A stretch of DNA of 64,000 nt from Serratia ureilytica (GTDB lineage: Bacteria > Pseudomonadota > Gammaproteobacteria > Enterobacterales > Enterobacteriaceae). The notes beneath the pieces are model-generated. The model did not search any database. It saw only the letters and a list, made by a program, of their open reading frames with translations, and was not told the DNA's origin. Of this stretch, positions 55,140-63,654 are shown one piece after another (positions within the stretch are counted from its first letter, which is position 1; every line of letters begins with the position of its first letter). Location: assembly GCF_013375155.1 (NCBI RefSeq), contig NZ_JABXOF010000002.1, positions 186,001 to 250,000 of the forward strand, in the 5' to 3' direction. The position numbers and the translations under genes are program-made.

Positions 55140-57815
55140 ATGAACCAACCCGCGGTAAAAGCAGATCTTGACCCACAAGAGACGGCTGAATGGCTTGAGG
55201 CATTTGAAGGCGTCGCCGACATCGACGGCCGTGAACGCGCGCATTTTTTGTTGGAAAGAATGGCCGAAGCCGATCAGCGAAAACACGGCGATTTCTTCAG
55301 CATGGTCACCACGCCGTACGTGAATACGATCCCGGTCTATAAGCAGCCGACGTATCCCGGCGATCTGGCCGCGGAAGCGCGCATCAATGCGTTTATTCGC
55401 TGGAACGCCATGGCGATGGTGCTGCGCGCCGGCAAACATTCCAACGTCGGCGGACACATCGCCACCTACCAGTCGGCCGCGGTGCTTTACGACGTGGGAT
55501 TCACGCACTTTTTCCGCGGACGCACCGATGAGTTTGCCGGCGACATGGTGTATATCCAGGGCCATTCCGCCCCCGGCATTTATGGCCGCGCCTATCTCGA
55601 AGGCCGCATCGACGAGGAGCTGCTCGACAACTTTCGCCGCGAATCCGCGCGCCGCGGCCTCTCCTCCTACCCGCACCCGCGGCTGATGCCGGATTTCTGG
55701 CAATATCCCACCGTTTCGATGGGGCTGGGGCCGCTGACCGCCGCCTACCAGGCGCGCTACATGCGCTATCTGGAATACCGCGGGTTGAAACCGCACCAGG
55801 GGAGAAAGGTGTGGGCGTTTCTCGGCGACGGCGAGATGGATCAGCCGGAATCGCTGGCGGCGATTGCGCTGGGCGGGCGAGAAAAACTCGATAACCTGAT
55901 CTTCGTCGTGAACTGCAACCTGCAACGGTTGGATGGCCCCGTGCGCGGCAACGGCAAGATTATTCAGGAGCTGGAAGGCACCTTCAAAGCCGCCGGCTGG
56001 CAGGTGATCAAGGTGATCTGGGGCAGTGGCTGGGACAAACTCCTGCAAAAAGATCGCTCCGGGCTGCTGATGCAGCGCATGATGGAGTGCGTCGACGGCG
56101 ATTACCAGACCTTCAAGTCGCAAAGCGGCGCCTATGTGCGGGAGCATTTCTTCGGCAAGTACCCGGAGTTGCTCGCGCTGGTCGCCGATCTGAGCGACGA
56201 TGAGATCTGGGCGCTGCACCGCGGCGGCCACGATCCGCAAAAGGTGTACGCCGCCTACCATCAGGCGATGCATACCCCGGGCAGGCCGACGGTGGTATTG
56301 GCCAAAACGGTCAAAGGGTTCGGCATGGGAGAAGCCGGTGAAGGGCAGAACATCAACCATCAGTTGAAAAAAATGAGCCAGGATGCGGTGAAAGCCTTCC
56401 GCGATCGTTTGGGGCTGACGCTCCCCGATGCGCAGCTGGAAGCGATCCCTTATCTGAAGCCCGAGCCCGACAGCGCGGCGGCGAAGTACATCACCGCGAC
56501 GCGCACCGCGCTGGGCGGCTACATCCCCGCCCGCTTCGGCCAATCCGCCCCGCTGGCGATACCGGCGTTATCGCGCTTCGACAGTCTCCTTAAGGGCAGC
56601 GGCGAGCGCAACATGTCAACCACCATGGCCTTCGTCAATATCCTCGGCGCGCTGCTCAAAGACCCCAACATCGGCAAACTGATCGTGCCCATCGTGCCGG
56701 ACGAGTCGCGCACGTTCGGCATGGAAGGCCTGTTCCGCCAGATTGGCATCCATTCCTGGCTCGGCCAGCTGTACACCCCGCAGGATGCCGGGCAGCTCAG
56801 CTACTATAAAGAGGCCAAAGACGGCCAGATTTTGCAGGAAGGCATCAACGAATCCGGCGCGATATCGACCTGGATCGCCGCCGGCACCGCCTACAGCAAC
56901 CACGATGTCGCGACGATCCCGTTCTATATCTTCTACTCCATGTTCGGGCTGCAGCGGGTGGGCGATCTCGCCTGGGCGGCGGCCGACGCGCGCACCAAGG
57001 GTTTCCTGCTCGGCGCCACCTCCGGCAGAACCACCCTGATGGGCGAAGGCTTGCAGCATGACGACGGCCACAGCCACGTGCTGTCTTCCGTGATCCCCAG
57101 CTGCGTCTCCTACGATCCGACCTATGCCTATGAACTCGCGGTGATTGTTCAGAGCGGCATGCGCAGGATGTTCGTTGAGCAAGAGGATATTTACTACTAC
57201 ATCACCTTGCTCAATGAGGGATACCCGCAGCCGCCGATGCCGGCGGGCGTAGAGGACGGGATTATCCAGGGGGCGTATTTGCTCAAACAGAGCGCAGCGA
57301 CAACCCAAGAGAGCCCGCGTGCTCAGCTGGTCGCCAGCGGCGCCATCATGCGCGAGGCGCTGGCGGCGGCGGAGCTGTTGGCCGTGGACTTTGGCGTCGC
57401 CAGCGATATCTGGAGCGCCACCAGCCTGAGCGAGCTGCGCCGCAACGGCATGGCGGCCGAACGCTGGAACCTGCTGCATCCGGAAGATCCGCCGAAAGTC
57501 CCTTATATACAAAGCCTGCTGGCGGCGCATCCCGGCCCGGTAGTGGTAGCGACGGACTATATGAAGATCGTCGGCGATCAGATCAAACCGTTCTTGCCCG
57601 ACCGCACCTTTATCGCCTTGGGCACCGACGGTTTTGGCCGCTCGGACACCCGCGAGGCGCTGCGTGAGTTCTTCGAGGTCAACCGCCATTTCATCGCGCT
57701 CGCCGCCCTGAAGCTGCTGGCTGACGAAGGCCGTATCGCCCGCAGCGAGGTCAACCGCGCCATGGCGCTGTACGGCATCGCCCCCGATAAACCGGATCCG
57801 GCGGCGGTGAAGTAA
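55140..57815 (+). CDS. AceE-like homodimeric 2-oxoacid dehydrogenase E1
   Basis: 891 residues, like AceE (887). Thiamine-diphosphate motif: FLGDGEMDQPESLAAIALGGREKLDNLIFVVNCNLQRLDGPVRGNGKIIQELEG. Other E1 marks are VGGHIATYQSAAVLYDVGFTHFFRG, MGEGLQHDDGHSHVLSSVIPSC, and the C-terminal VVVATDYMKIVGDQIKPFLPDRTFIALGTDGFGRSDTREALREFFEV. GGAG-CTTTT precedes the ATG. The 54825 start is not supported. No E2 or E3 gene follows, so it is not the housekeeping aceEF locus. It may be an accessory E1 for pyruvate or another short 2-oxoacid, as seen for mdeB-type genes. Confidence 0.88.
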   Translation: MNQPAVKADLDPQETAEWLEAFEGVADIDGRERAHFLLERMAEADQRKHGDFFSMVTTPYVNTIPVYKQPTYPGDLAAEARINAFIRWNAMAMVLRAGKHSNVGGHIATYQSAAVLYDVGFTHFFRGRTDEFAGDMVYIQGHSAPGIYGRAYLEGRIDEELLDNFRRESARRGLSSYPHPRLMPDFWQYPTVSMGLGPLTAAYQARYMRYLEYRGLKPHQGRKVWAFLGDGEMDQPESLAAIALGGREKLDNLIFVVNCNLQRLDGPVRGNGKIIQELEGTFKAAGWQVIKVIWGSGWDKLLQKDRSGLLMQRMMECVDGDYQTFKSQSGAYVREHFFGKYPELLALVADLSDDEIWALHRGGHDPQKVYAAYHQAMHTPGRPTVVLAKTVKGFGMGEAGEGQNINHQLKKMSQDAVKAFRDRLGLTLPDAQLEAIPYLKPEPDSAAAKYITATRTALGGYIPARFGQSAPLAIPALSRFDSLLKGSGERNMSTTMAFVNILGALLKDPNIGKLIVPIVPDESRTFGMEGLFRQIGIHSWLGQLYTPQDAGQLSYYKEAKDGQILQEGINESGAISTWIAAGTAYSNHDVATIPFYIFYSMFGLQRVGDLAWAAADARTKGFLLGATSGRTTLMGEGLQHDDGHSHVLSSVIPSCVSYDPTYAYELAVIVQSGMRRMFVEQEDIYYYITLLNEGYPQPPMPAGVEDGIIQGAYLLKQSAATTQESPRAQLVASGAIMREALAAAELLAVDFGVASDIWSATSLSELRRNGMAAERWNLLHPEDPPKVPYIQSLLAAHPGPVVVATDYMKIVGDQIKPFLPDRTFIALGTDGFGRSDTREALREFFEVNRHFIALAALKLLADEGRIARSEVNRAMALYGIAPDKPDPAAVK

Positions 57816-57829
57816 CACTCAGCCTACCC

Positions 57830-57859
57830 ACGCCGCCGGTTGTCACCCGCGGCGTTTTT
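57830..57859 (+). terminator. Terminator after the E1 gene
   Basis: ACGCCGC, a 12-nt loop, GCGGCGT, then TTTTT. It overlaps the end of the convergent umuC gene. Confidence 0.75.
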
Positions 57860-59159
57860 CTTCCTTCGATTCGGCAGCGCGCGGCGCCCGCTCCCCCAAC
57901 CGCACCAGCGGGATATCCGCCAGCCGGGTGGTGTAAGCCGGCGACAGCATGTCGCGCTTCATTTGCCACGGTTTGACGATCCCCTGCCCGGCGAACCACA
58001 CGCGCCCGCGCCCTTCCTGATTCAGGCGATCGAGGGTCGCCATCAGGCGCTCGCTGTTGCGGCGCGGCGGGCAGTCGTCGAACAGGTCGATCTGCGCCAT
58101 GGCGGCGGCGCTGAAATCCCCCAGCATCACGCCGCCCTTCAGATAACGTCGCCCCTCCTGCCAGATGCTTTCCAGCGCACGTACCGCCATGGCGATGATG
58201 TCGCGGCTGTCGTTACTCGGGGTTTGCAGCCGGGCGGTGCCCATATTGCTGTAATAGCCTTCGCCCGCCGAATGCGGGCTGGTTTTGATAAACACCGACA
58301 CGTTGCGGCAATAGCGCTTTTCCTGTCGCAGCTTTTCGGCGGCGCGTTCGGCATAGCTGCAGATCGCCTCGCGCATGTGCGGGTAGTGCGTCAACCGCTG
58401 GCCGAACGAGCGGGAACAGATGATCTGCTCTTTCGCCGCCGCCTCATCTTCCCATTGCAGGCATGACTCGCCGCGCAGCTCACGTATCGTGCGCTCCAGC
58501 ACCACGCTGAAGGTTTTACGCGCCAGCCGGGTATCGCAGTCCGCCAGCTGCAGCGCGGTGTGAATGCCCATCGCCTGCAGCTGGCGCGTCAGGCGGCGGC
58601 CCACGCCCCACACTTCTTCCACCGGAAGCAACGCCAGCAGTTTGCGCTGGCGCGCCGGATCGGATAAATCCACCACGCCGCCGGTGCCGCGCCATTTCTT
58701 GGCCGCGAAGTTGGCCAGCTTGGCCAGCGTTTTGCTCGGCGCAATGCCAACCCCGACCGTCAAATGCAGCTCGCGCCGGATGCGATCGCGCACCCGCTGG
58801 CCGAACGGTTCCAGCGCCTCGCAGCGCGCCACGCCGTCCAGCCGCAGAAAGGCTTCGTCCAGTGAATAGATCTCCACCGCCGGCGCCATCTCCTCCAGCG
58901 TGTCCATCACCCGGCGGGACATATCGGCGTACAGCGCGTAGTTGGAGGAGAACACCGCGACGTTGCGACGGCGCATCTCCTCTTTGATCTTGAAATAAGG
59001 CGCGCCCATCGGCACGCCCAGCGCCTTCGCCTCGGCGCTGCGGGCGATCACGCAGCCGTCGTTGTTGGACAACACAATCACCGGCCGCCCCCGCAGGTCG
59101 GGCCGAAAGATGGTCTCGCAGGAAGCGTAGAAGCTGTTGACGTCTACCAGGGCGAACAT
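57843..59159 (-). CDS. umuC: UmuC, catalytic subunit of DNA polymerase V
   Basis: 438-residue Y-family polymerase (E. coli 422). FALVDVNSFYASCETIFRPDLRGRPVIVLSNNDGCVIARSAEAKALGVPMGAPYFKI starts the protein. The catalytic IYSLDEAFLRLDG motif and VGIAPSKTLAKLANFAAKKW follow. With UmuD'2 it performs mutagenic lesion bypass in the SOS response. It begins 2 bp after the umuD stop, in one operon. Confidence 0.95.
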   Translation of the reverse strand: MFALVDVNSFYASCETIFRPDLRGRPVIVLSNNDGCVIARSAEAKALGVPMGAPYFKIKEEMRRRNVAVFSSNYALYADMSRRVMDTLEEMAPAVEIYSLDEAFLRLDGVARCEALEPFGQRVRDRIRRELHLTVGVGIAPSKTLAKLANFAAKKWRGTGGVVDLSDPARQRKLLALLPVEEVWGVGRRLTRQLQAMGIHTALQLADCDTRLARKTFSVVLERTIRELRGESCLQWEDEAAAKEQIICSRSFGQRLTHYPHMREAICSYAERAAEKLRQEKRYCRNVSVFIKTSPHSAGEGYYSNMGTARLQTPSNDSRDIIAMAVRALESIWQEGRRYLKGGVMLGDFSAAAMAQIDLFDDCPPRRNSERLMATLDRLNQEGRGRVWFAGQGIVKPWQMKRDMLSPAYTTRLADIPLVRLGERAPRAAESKEEKRRG

Positions 59160-59161
59160 GG

Positions 59162-59590
59162 TTACAGCGCCGCGTAGACGATAAAGGTCACCACGCCGAA
59201 GATCTCCAGCTGCGCTTCGTCGTCGAACACGATGGGCGCGTAGGCGGGATTCATCGGCAACAGCCGCACGTCGGGGTGGCGCTGCAGCTTTTTGACGGTG
59301 AATTCACCGTCCACCGCAGCGATCACGATATTGCCGTGCTCCGGCGTCAGGGCGCTGTCGACAATCAACAGATCGCCATCCTGAATATTGCCGTCGATCA
59401 TCGACTCGCCGCTGGCGCGCACGAAGTAGGTGGCGTTGGGGTGCCGCACCAGCAGCTTGCCGATGTCCAGCCGGCCTTCGACATAGTCCTGCGCCGGGGA
59501 AGGAAAGCCGCAGGCCACGCGATCGGCAAACAGCGGTAACGTTAGGGGTTCACCTGGTGAAAAAGCATACAACCTTGAATTGCTCAGCAT
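59162..59590 (-). CDS. umuD: UmuD, self-cleaving subunit of DNA polymerase V
   Basis: 142 residues. The RecA-stimulated cleavage site is Cys27-Gly28 (RVACGFPSP), catalytic Ser63 is in ASGESMIDG, and catalytic Lys100 is in EFTVKKLQ. These match E. coli C24-G25, S60 and K97. The start at 59590 (MLSNSR) is the family-like one. An ATG at 59596 and a TTG at 59602 are also in frame. A perfect LexA box lies 13 bp upstream. The first 60 or so codons are duplicated at 61315-61500. Confidence 0.95.
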   Translation of the reverse strand: MLSNSRLYAFSPGEPLTLPLFADRVACGFPSPAQDYVEGRLDIGKLLVRHPNATYFVRASGESMIDGNIQDGDLLIVDSALTPEHGNIVIAAVDGEFTVKKLQRHPDVRLLPMNPAYAPIVFDDEAQLEIFGVVTFIVYAAL

Positions 59591-59776
59591 AATCATAACC
59601 AAACTGTATATTTATACAGTTAAGCATAAACAAAACGCGAACGCGTGCAACCCCCAATCCCCCTGCGGATCGCGCTTTCCCGCGTAATATAATAATTTTC
59701 TGAGCGATTTTTCCTGCAGCTTTTGGCGTTCTTCACGTGTGTTTGCACACATGATATCCACCAAAACTGTGGATAA
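59405..59776. repeat. Direct repeat copy A: umuD 5' end plus upstream region
   Basis: About 372 bp that recur at 61315-61686 with a constant 1,910-bp offset. They include the first 60 codons of umuD, the LexA box, an AT-rich stretch (GCGTAATATAATAATTTTC) and a TATCCAC/GTGGATAA inverted repeat. Scattered substitutions show the two copies are not brand new. This copy is attached to the intact umuDC. Confidence 0.85.
59604..59619. promoter_or_regulatory. LexA box of umuDC
   Basis: CTGTATATTTATACAG is a perfect CTGT-N8-ACAG SOS box, within the 20-bp palindrome AACTGTATATTTATACAGTT. Confidence 0.95.
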
Positions 59777-60277
59777 TGCGGCACTCAGACCGTTGGCGTA
59801 TCGATGGGCAGGATGAGTGAGGGATTGTCATTGCGAACGGCGCCGACGGCGGGCGATACCGGTTGCCAGACGAAATCCTCTGCCTGCAGGCTGTACACGT
59901 CAGCCTGCATTTGACCAGAGGGCGGGACTAAGCGGGAGTCGAGCCAGTCGCGCGCGGCCGTCGGTCTCTGCTGCGTACAGCGCCGCAAAGAACAGCGGCA
60001 GGCCTTGCCTCAGCAAGAGCCCACGGGAGGAACGGCGGACGGCCTTACAAAATGACGCCAATAAAATTGCGACTGGCAATGGCATCAATGGGACGGCCAG
60101 AGACGAAAGTCAGTACGTTATGCCAGGAGCTTGGGATAACCCGACAAACGCTGTACCGCCACATTTTCCCTGATGGTCCACTGCGAGCTGACGGTATAAA
60201 GCTGCTCAACCGGGGATAATTTTAGCGGACGGAAAAATCTGGGGTTCCGGCGTAGAATCCCGAATAAGGAATAATCC
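59777..60277. other. Insert between the umuD repeats, left part
   Basis: No intact gene. It holds a serine-recombinase C-terminal remnant on the plus strand (annotated separately at 59986-60219). The remainder codes for nothing I can support. Confidence 0.5.
59986..60219 (+). pseudogene. Serine recombinase (resolvase/invertase) C-terminal remnant
   Basis: The frame reads QRTAAGLASARAHGRNGGRP, YKMTPIKLRLAMASMG, then KVSTLCQELGITRQTLYRHI and a short tail ending LLNRG-TAA. This is the linker and DNA-binding HTH of a Tn3-resolvase/DNA-invertase family enzyme. The catalytic N-terminal domain with its serine is missing, so it is a broken mobile-element gene. Confidence 0.8.
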
Positions 60278-60649
60278 TTAATTCATTTCCGGATTATTAA
60301 TTCCATCTAAAACCTCTCGGCAATATTCTTTTTTATAGGCTTCATCATTACTTAATGACTTAACCAAAAAATCAGCATTTTTCCAACCATTATCCCAATG
60401 CGTATCGAATCCTGACTGTTCATACTTTAATGTTCTAGTTAATGAGTCTTTTATTTGTTTTTTATATTTATCAATTTTCTCATTGGTTGCCCCACAAACA
60501 TCATGTGCAACACGAGCATTTGAGCCAGAAAAACCTATTGCTGAAATTGCCATCGCTTCATTTGATTTGTCGAAATCATTCGCATATGCCACAGCATTAG
60601 ATAAAGCGAATATGACAAGAGCAGGTATGATTTTTTTGTATGAAATCAT
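60278..60649 (-). CDS. Small secreted protein of unknown function
   Basis: 123 residues with a signal peptide (MISYKKIIPALVIFALSNAVAYA) and a helical, charged mature part with two cysteines (VAHDVCGATNEKI and KEYCREVLDGIN). Coding sequence is very AT-rich compared with the flanks, so it was probably acquired. It lies in the insert between the umuD repeats. Two-cysteine helical periplasmic proteins are often toxin immunity proteins, but no partner is present. I do not recognise a family. Confidence 0.6.
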   Translation of the reverse strand: MISYKKIIPALVIFALSNAVAYANDFDKSNEAMAISAIGFSGSNARVAHDVCGATNEKIDKYKKQIKDSLTRTLKYEQSGFDTHWDNGWKNADFLVKSLSNDEAYKKEYCREVLDGINNPEMN

Positions 60650-60724
60650 CTTTCACCTCTAACTCATTGATTGTTCATGGGGTCAGTTTGGATATCGAAA
60701 ATTATTGTACATTAAGGCTGCTTT

Positions 60725-60979
60725 TTAATCAGTCTCAACTTCTTTATAGAAGGCCTGAATGCGACAAACTTGGGAAGTACTGTAGCCTGTCGCGTCTGCT
60801 GTTTCTCGGATGCTCAGTTTCTTAATCTGTCGGTAGTACAGGACTTTCTGATGTCGTTCCTGATCTGCCTGCTTTCCCCGGTATCTACCCAACGTATGCG
60901 CCCGTTCAATTCCCGGCTTTTGCCGTTGGCGGCGACTTGATCGTTCCGTCCGCGCGCCACAGCAGCAGGCAGGGGGCAC
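60725..60979 (-). pseudogene. Second serine-recombinase-like remnant (HTH end)
   Basis: The minus-strand frame reads SSRRQRQKPGIERAHTLGRYRGKQADQERHQKVLYYRQIKKLSIRETADATGYSTSQVCRIQAFYKE. The xRQRQKxGIExAxxLGxYxGK linker and the SIRETADATGYSTSQVCRI helix-turn-helix match the C-terminus of resolvases. No catalytic domain is found upstream in frame. It is oriented opposite to the remnant at 59986. Confidence 0.65.
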
Positions 60980-61054
60980 GCAGGTTCGGCCAGCACAATC
61001 AGCATCCGTCGCTACAGCGGCGACGGCCGGCGGACGTTAACCGTTGCCACGATG

Positions 61055-61300
61055 TCACTCCTCTCTCTTATAGATGAGGACATGCAGGCGCAGCCGGTCG
61101 GCATCAACACGTTCATCCATTATTGTGCCCGGATAGCCCTGCAGCGCCAGACCGTACCAGAAACTCAGAATGGCAGAAGGCTTACCCAACTCTAGGGTGT
61201 AACCCATCCCGCCCTGGTTCAGATTGCATTTTTTAATCGCATCTTCTGCTTCCCGGATCAGCTGCGCATAGCTGAGTGAAAAATTCAGTGCCTGATCCAT
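61055..61300 (-). CDS. Unknown 81-residue protein coupled to a truncated SOS-controlled umuD
   Basis: 81 residues: MDQALNFSLSYAQLIREAEDAIKKCNLNQGGMGYTLELGKPSAILSFWYGLALQGYPGTIMDERVDADRLRLHVLIYKREE. Its ATG lies inside the end of the truncated umuD frame with GGAG 8 nt upstream, so the two can be translated from the same LexA-controlled message. No family is recognised. Composition is soluble and mixed alpha/beta. Confidence 0.55.
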   Translation of the reverse strand: MDQALNFSLSYAQLIREAEDAIKKCNLNQGGMGYTLELGKPSAILSFWYGLALQGYPGTIMDERVDADRLRLHVLIYKREE

Positions 61301-61500
61301 CCTGCTCGCTCCATCTCACCGCTGGCGCGCACGAAGTAGGTGGCGTTGGGGTGCCGCACCAGCAGTTTGCCGATATCCAGCCGGCTCTCGACATAGTCCT
61401 GCGCCGGGGAGGGAAAACCGCAGGCCACGCGATCGGCAAACAGCGGTAACGTTAGGGGCTCACCTGGTGAAAAAGCATACAACCTTAAAGTACTCAGCAT
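61285..61500 (-). pseudogene. Truncated second umuD copy
   Basis: 71 residues. The first 62 match UmuD with a few substitutions, including the RVACGFPSP cleavage site, and then read SGE-MERAGWIRH-stop. The break falls exactly before the catalytic Ser63, so no protease activity is possible. The reading frame is otherwise intact and sits behind a perfect LexA box. Confidence 0.9.
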
Positions 61501-61513
61501 AATCATAATCAAA

Positions 61514-61529
61514 CTGTATATTTATACAG
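61514..61529. promoter_or_regulatory. LexA box of the truncated umuD copy
   Basis: CTGTATATTTATACAG, identical to the box of intact umuD and at the same distance from the start codon. SOS control of the downstream minus-strand frames is expected. Confidence 0.9.
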
Positions 61530-61663
61530 TAAGACATAAACAAAACGCGAACGCGTGCAACCCCCTATCCCCCTGCAGATCGCGCTTTGCCGCGTAATAT
61601 AATAATTTTCTGAGCGATTTTTTTTTACGCCTGCTAACGGTTTCACGCTGCCTTGCACACACG

Positions 61664-61686
61664 TTATCCACTAAAACTGTGGATAA
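61664..61686. promoter_or_regulatory. Paired DnaA-box-like inverted repeat
   Basis: TTATCCAC-TAAAACT-GTGGATAA. TGTGGATAA equals the complement of the DnaA box TTATCCACA. The equivalent in copy A (59754-59776) is partly degenerate. It lies about 115 bp before the fdhD start and could affect fdhD or umuD-type transcription. Confidence 0.4.
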
Positions 61687-61801
61687 CCTGCAGGGCGTGA
61701 TTCCCTACGCGAGCGGGATCAGAATCCTGTATAATGTCCACACCTGCTCAATAAGCATTCATCCCCGTCGGCGCCTCGTCACCGACGGTCACGAGAACGT
61801 T

Positions 61802-62644
61802 ATGAACAAGCACCTACTCCTCGCAGAAACCGACGACATCGAACAGGCCTGCCTGTCTCGCCATGCGGTCTGGCAGCGCACCGATCTGGCTCAGGCGCAG
61901 CAGGATTGGCTGGCGGAAGAAGTGCCGGTCGCACTGGTGTACAACGGCATTTCCCACGTGGTGATGATGGCGACGCCGAAAGATCTGGCGGCCTTCGCCA
62001 TCGGTTTTTCGCTGTCCGAAGGCATCATCACCTCTCCCGACGATATCTACGACATCCGTCAACAACCGGCCTGCAACGGCATTGAAGTGCATGTAGAGCT
62101 CTCGAGCCGCCGCTTTATGCAGCTGAAAGAGAAGCGCCGCAGCCTGGCCGGCCGCACCGGCTGCGGCGTCTGCGGGGTCGAGCAGCTGCAGGAGGTTGCT
62201 CAGCCCATCGCACCGCTGCCCTTCACCCAACGTTTCGATTTGGCCCAACTCGACCGGGCGTTGGCTCAACTGCAGGAAGTGCAAACGGTGGGAAAACTGA
62301 CCGGCTGCACCCATGCGGCGGCCTGGATCCAGCCGGACGGCGCACTCAGCGGCGGATGTGAAGACGTCGGCCGCCATGTGGCGCTCGACAAACTGCTGGG
62401 TTACCGCAGCCAACAGGCCTGGTCGCAAGGGGCGGCGCTGGTCTCGAGCCGCGCAAGCTATGAAATGGTGCAAAAGTCCGCCATGTGCGGCGTCGAGATC
62501 CTGTTCGCCGTCTCCGCCGCCACCCGTCTGGCGGTGGAAGTGGCCGAGCGCAGCAACCTGACGCTGGTGGGCTTCAGCAAACCGGGGCGCGCCACCGTCT
62601 ATACGCACCCGCAACGGCTCTGGCAATCGACAACGGCGGCATAG
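61802..62644 (+). CDS. fdhD: FdhD, formate dehydrogenase sulfurtransferase/chaperone
   Basis: 280 residues. FdhD moves sulfur from IscS to the molybdenum cofactor, which formate dehydrogenases require. The catalytic pair Cys121 and Cys124 is in [11 protein letters not shown]. Other marks are [12 protein letters not shown] and the conserved [52 protein letters not shown]. The ATG at 61802 gives the family N-terminus. The upstream in-frame extension runs into the umuD-type repeat. Confidence 0.95.
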   Translation: MNKHLLLAETDDIEQACLSRHAVWQRTDLAQAQQDWLAEEVPVALVYNGISHVVMMATPKDLAAFAIGFSLSEGIITSPDDIYDIRQQPACNGIEVHVELSSRRFMQLKEKRRSLAGRTGCGVCGVEQLQEVAQPIAPLPFTQRFDLAQLDRALAQLQEVQTVGKLTGCTHAAAWIQPDGALSGGCEDVGRHVALDKLLGYRSQQAWSQGAALVSSRASYEMVQKSAMCGVEILFAVSAATRLAVEVAERSNLTLVGFSKPGRATVYTHPQRLWQSTTAA

Positions 62645-62702
62645 CGCCGCCGGATAAGAATCGACTATTCTCAATAGCAGGACACCAGGAAGCACCCACG
62701 TT

Positions 62703-63620
62703 ATGATAATTCGCCCGCACCAGAACTGGTTTTTTCGCCTGTTCGCCTGGCACGGTTCCGTGCTGTCAAAAATTACCTTTCGCCTGTCGCTGAACGTGCT
62801 GATGTCGATAGTGGCGGTGATCAGCTACCAATGGTACGAACAGCTCGGCGTGCATTTGACCATTGCGCCGTTCAGCCTGTTGGGCATCGCCATCGCCATT
62901 TTTCTCGGCTTTCGCAATAACGCCGGCTACAGCCGCTTTGTCGAAGCGCGCAACCTGTGGGGCTCGCTGCTGATTACCGAACGCACCCTGCTGCGCCAGA
63001 TCAAAAGCCTGCTGCCGGACGAACCGGCGGTGCAGCAAAAGGTCGCCAAGCTGCTGATCGCCTTTAGCTGGAGCCTGAAGCATCAGCTGCGCGGCACCGA
63101 CCCCACCGCCGATCTGTACCACAATCTCACCGGCAACGAGCTGGCCGAGGTGATCGCCAGCCCGATGCCGACCAACCGCATCCTGCTGATGCTGGGCCAG
63201 GAAATCGGCAAATTGCGCCGTCAGGGCTTGCTGAGCGACATCACCTTCGGGCTGATCGACGATAAGCTGAGCGAACTGTCTCACACCCTCGGCGGCTGCG
63301 AACGGCTCGCCAGCACCCCGGTGCCGTTCGCCTATACCCTGATCCTGCAGCGCACCGTTTACCTGTTCTGCAGCCTGTTGCCTTTTGCCCTGGTGACCGA
63401 TCTGCATTACATGACACCGTTTGTTTCGGTGTTCATTTCCTATACCTTCTTATCCTGGGACTCACTGGCCGAAGAGCTGGAGGATCCGTTCGGCGTGTCG
63501 GCCAACCATCTGCCGTTAAACGCCATTTGCAACACCATCGAGCGCAACCTGCTGGAAATGAACGACCAAAGCCCGCTGCCACCGCTGATGAAACCCGACG
63601 AGCACTTTAATTTGATCTGA
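62703..63620 (+). CDS. yneE: Bestrophin-family membrane protein (YneE type)
   Basis: 305 residues. MIIRPHQNWFFRLFAWHGSVLSKITFRLSLNVLMSIVAVISYQWY, FSLLGIAIAIFLGFRNNAGYSRFVEARNLWGSL and IPFAYTLILQRTVYLFCSLLPFALV-type segments, then FGVSANHLPLNAICNTIERNLLEM, match the bacterial bestrophin/RFP-TM family. Bacterial homologues form pentameric ion channels in the inner membrane. Four membrane segments are expected. It lies 58 bp after fdhD. Confidence 0.9.
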   Translation: MIIRPHQNWFFRLFAWHGSVLSKITFRLSLNVLMSIVAVISYQWYEQLGVHLTIAPFSLLGIAIAIFLGFRNNAGYSRFVEARNLWGSLLITERTLLRQIKSLLPDEPAVQQKVAKLLIAFSWSLKHQLRGTDPTADLYHNLTGNELAEVIASPMPTNRILLMLGQEIGKLRRQGLLSDITFGLIDDKLSELSHTLGGCERLASTPVPFAYTLILQRTVYLFCSLLPFALVTDLHYMTPFVSVFISYTFLSWDSLAEELEDPFGVSANHLPLNAICNTIERNLLEMNDQSPLPPLMKPDEHFNLI

Positions 63621-63654
63621 TCTATTTCACCCGAACACACTGGAGCCGAATGCA

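Larger units (their letters stand above)
61315..61686. repeat. Direct repeat copy B: umuD 5' end plus upstream region
   Basis: Partner of copy A at 59405-59776. It joins directly to the fdhD promoter region, so this may be the ancestral upstream junction. The left breakpoint lies at about 61312, where umuD similarity stops. Confidence 0.85.

Noticed and set aside
59817-60173. 118-residue plus-strand frame in the umuD insert
   Set aside because: The neighbouring frame over the same DNA encodes the resolvase C-terminus, so this one is a shadow.
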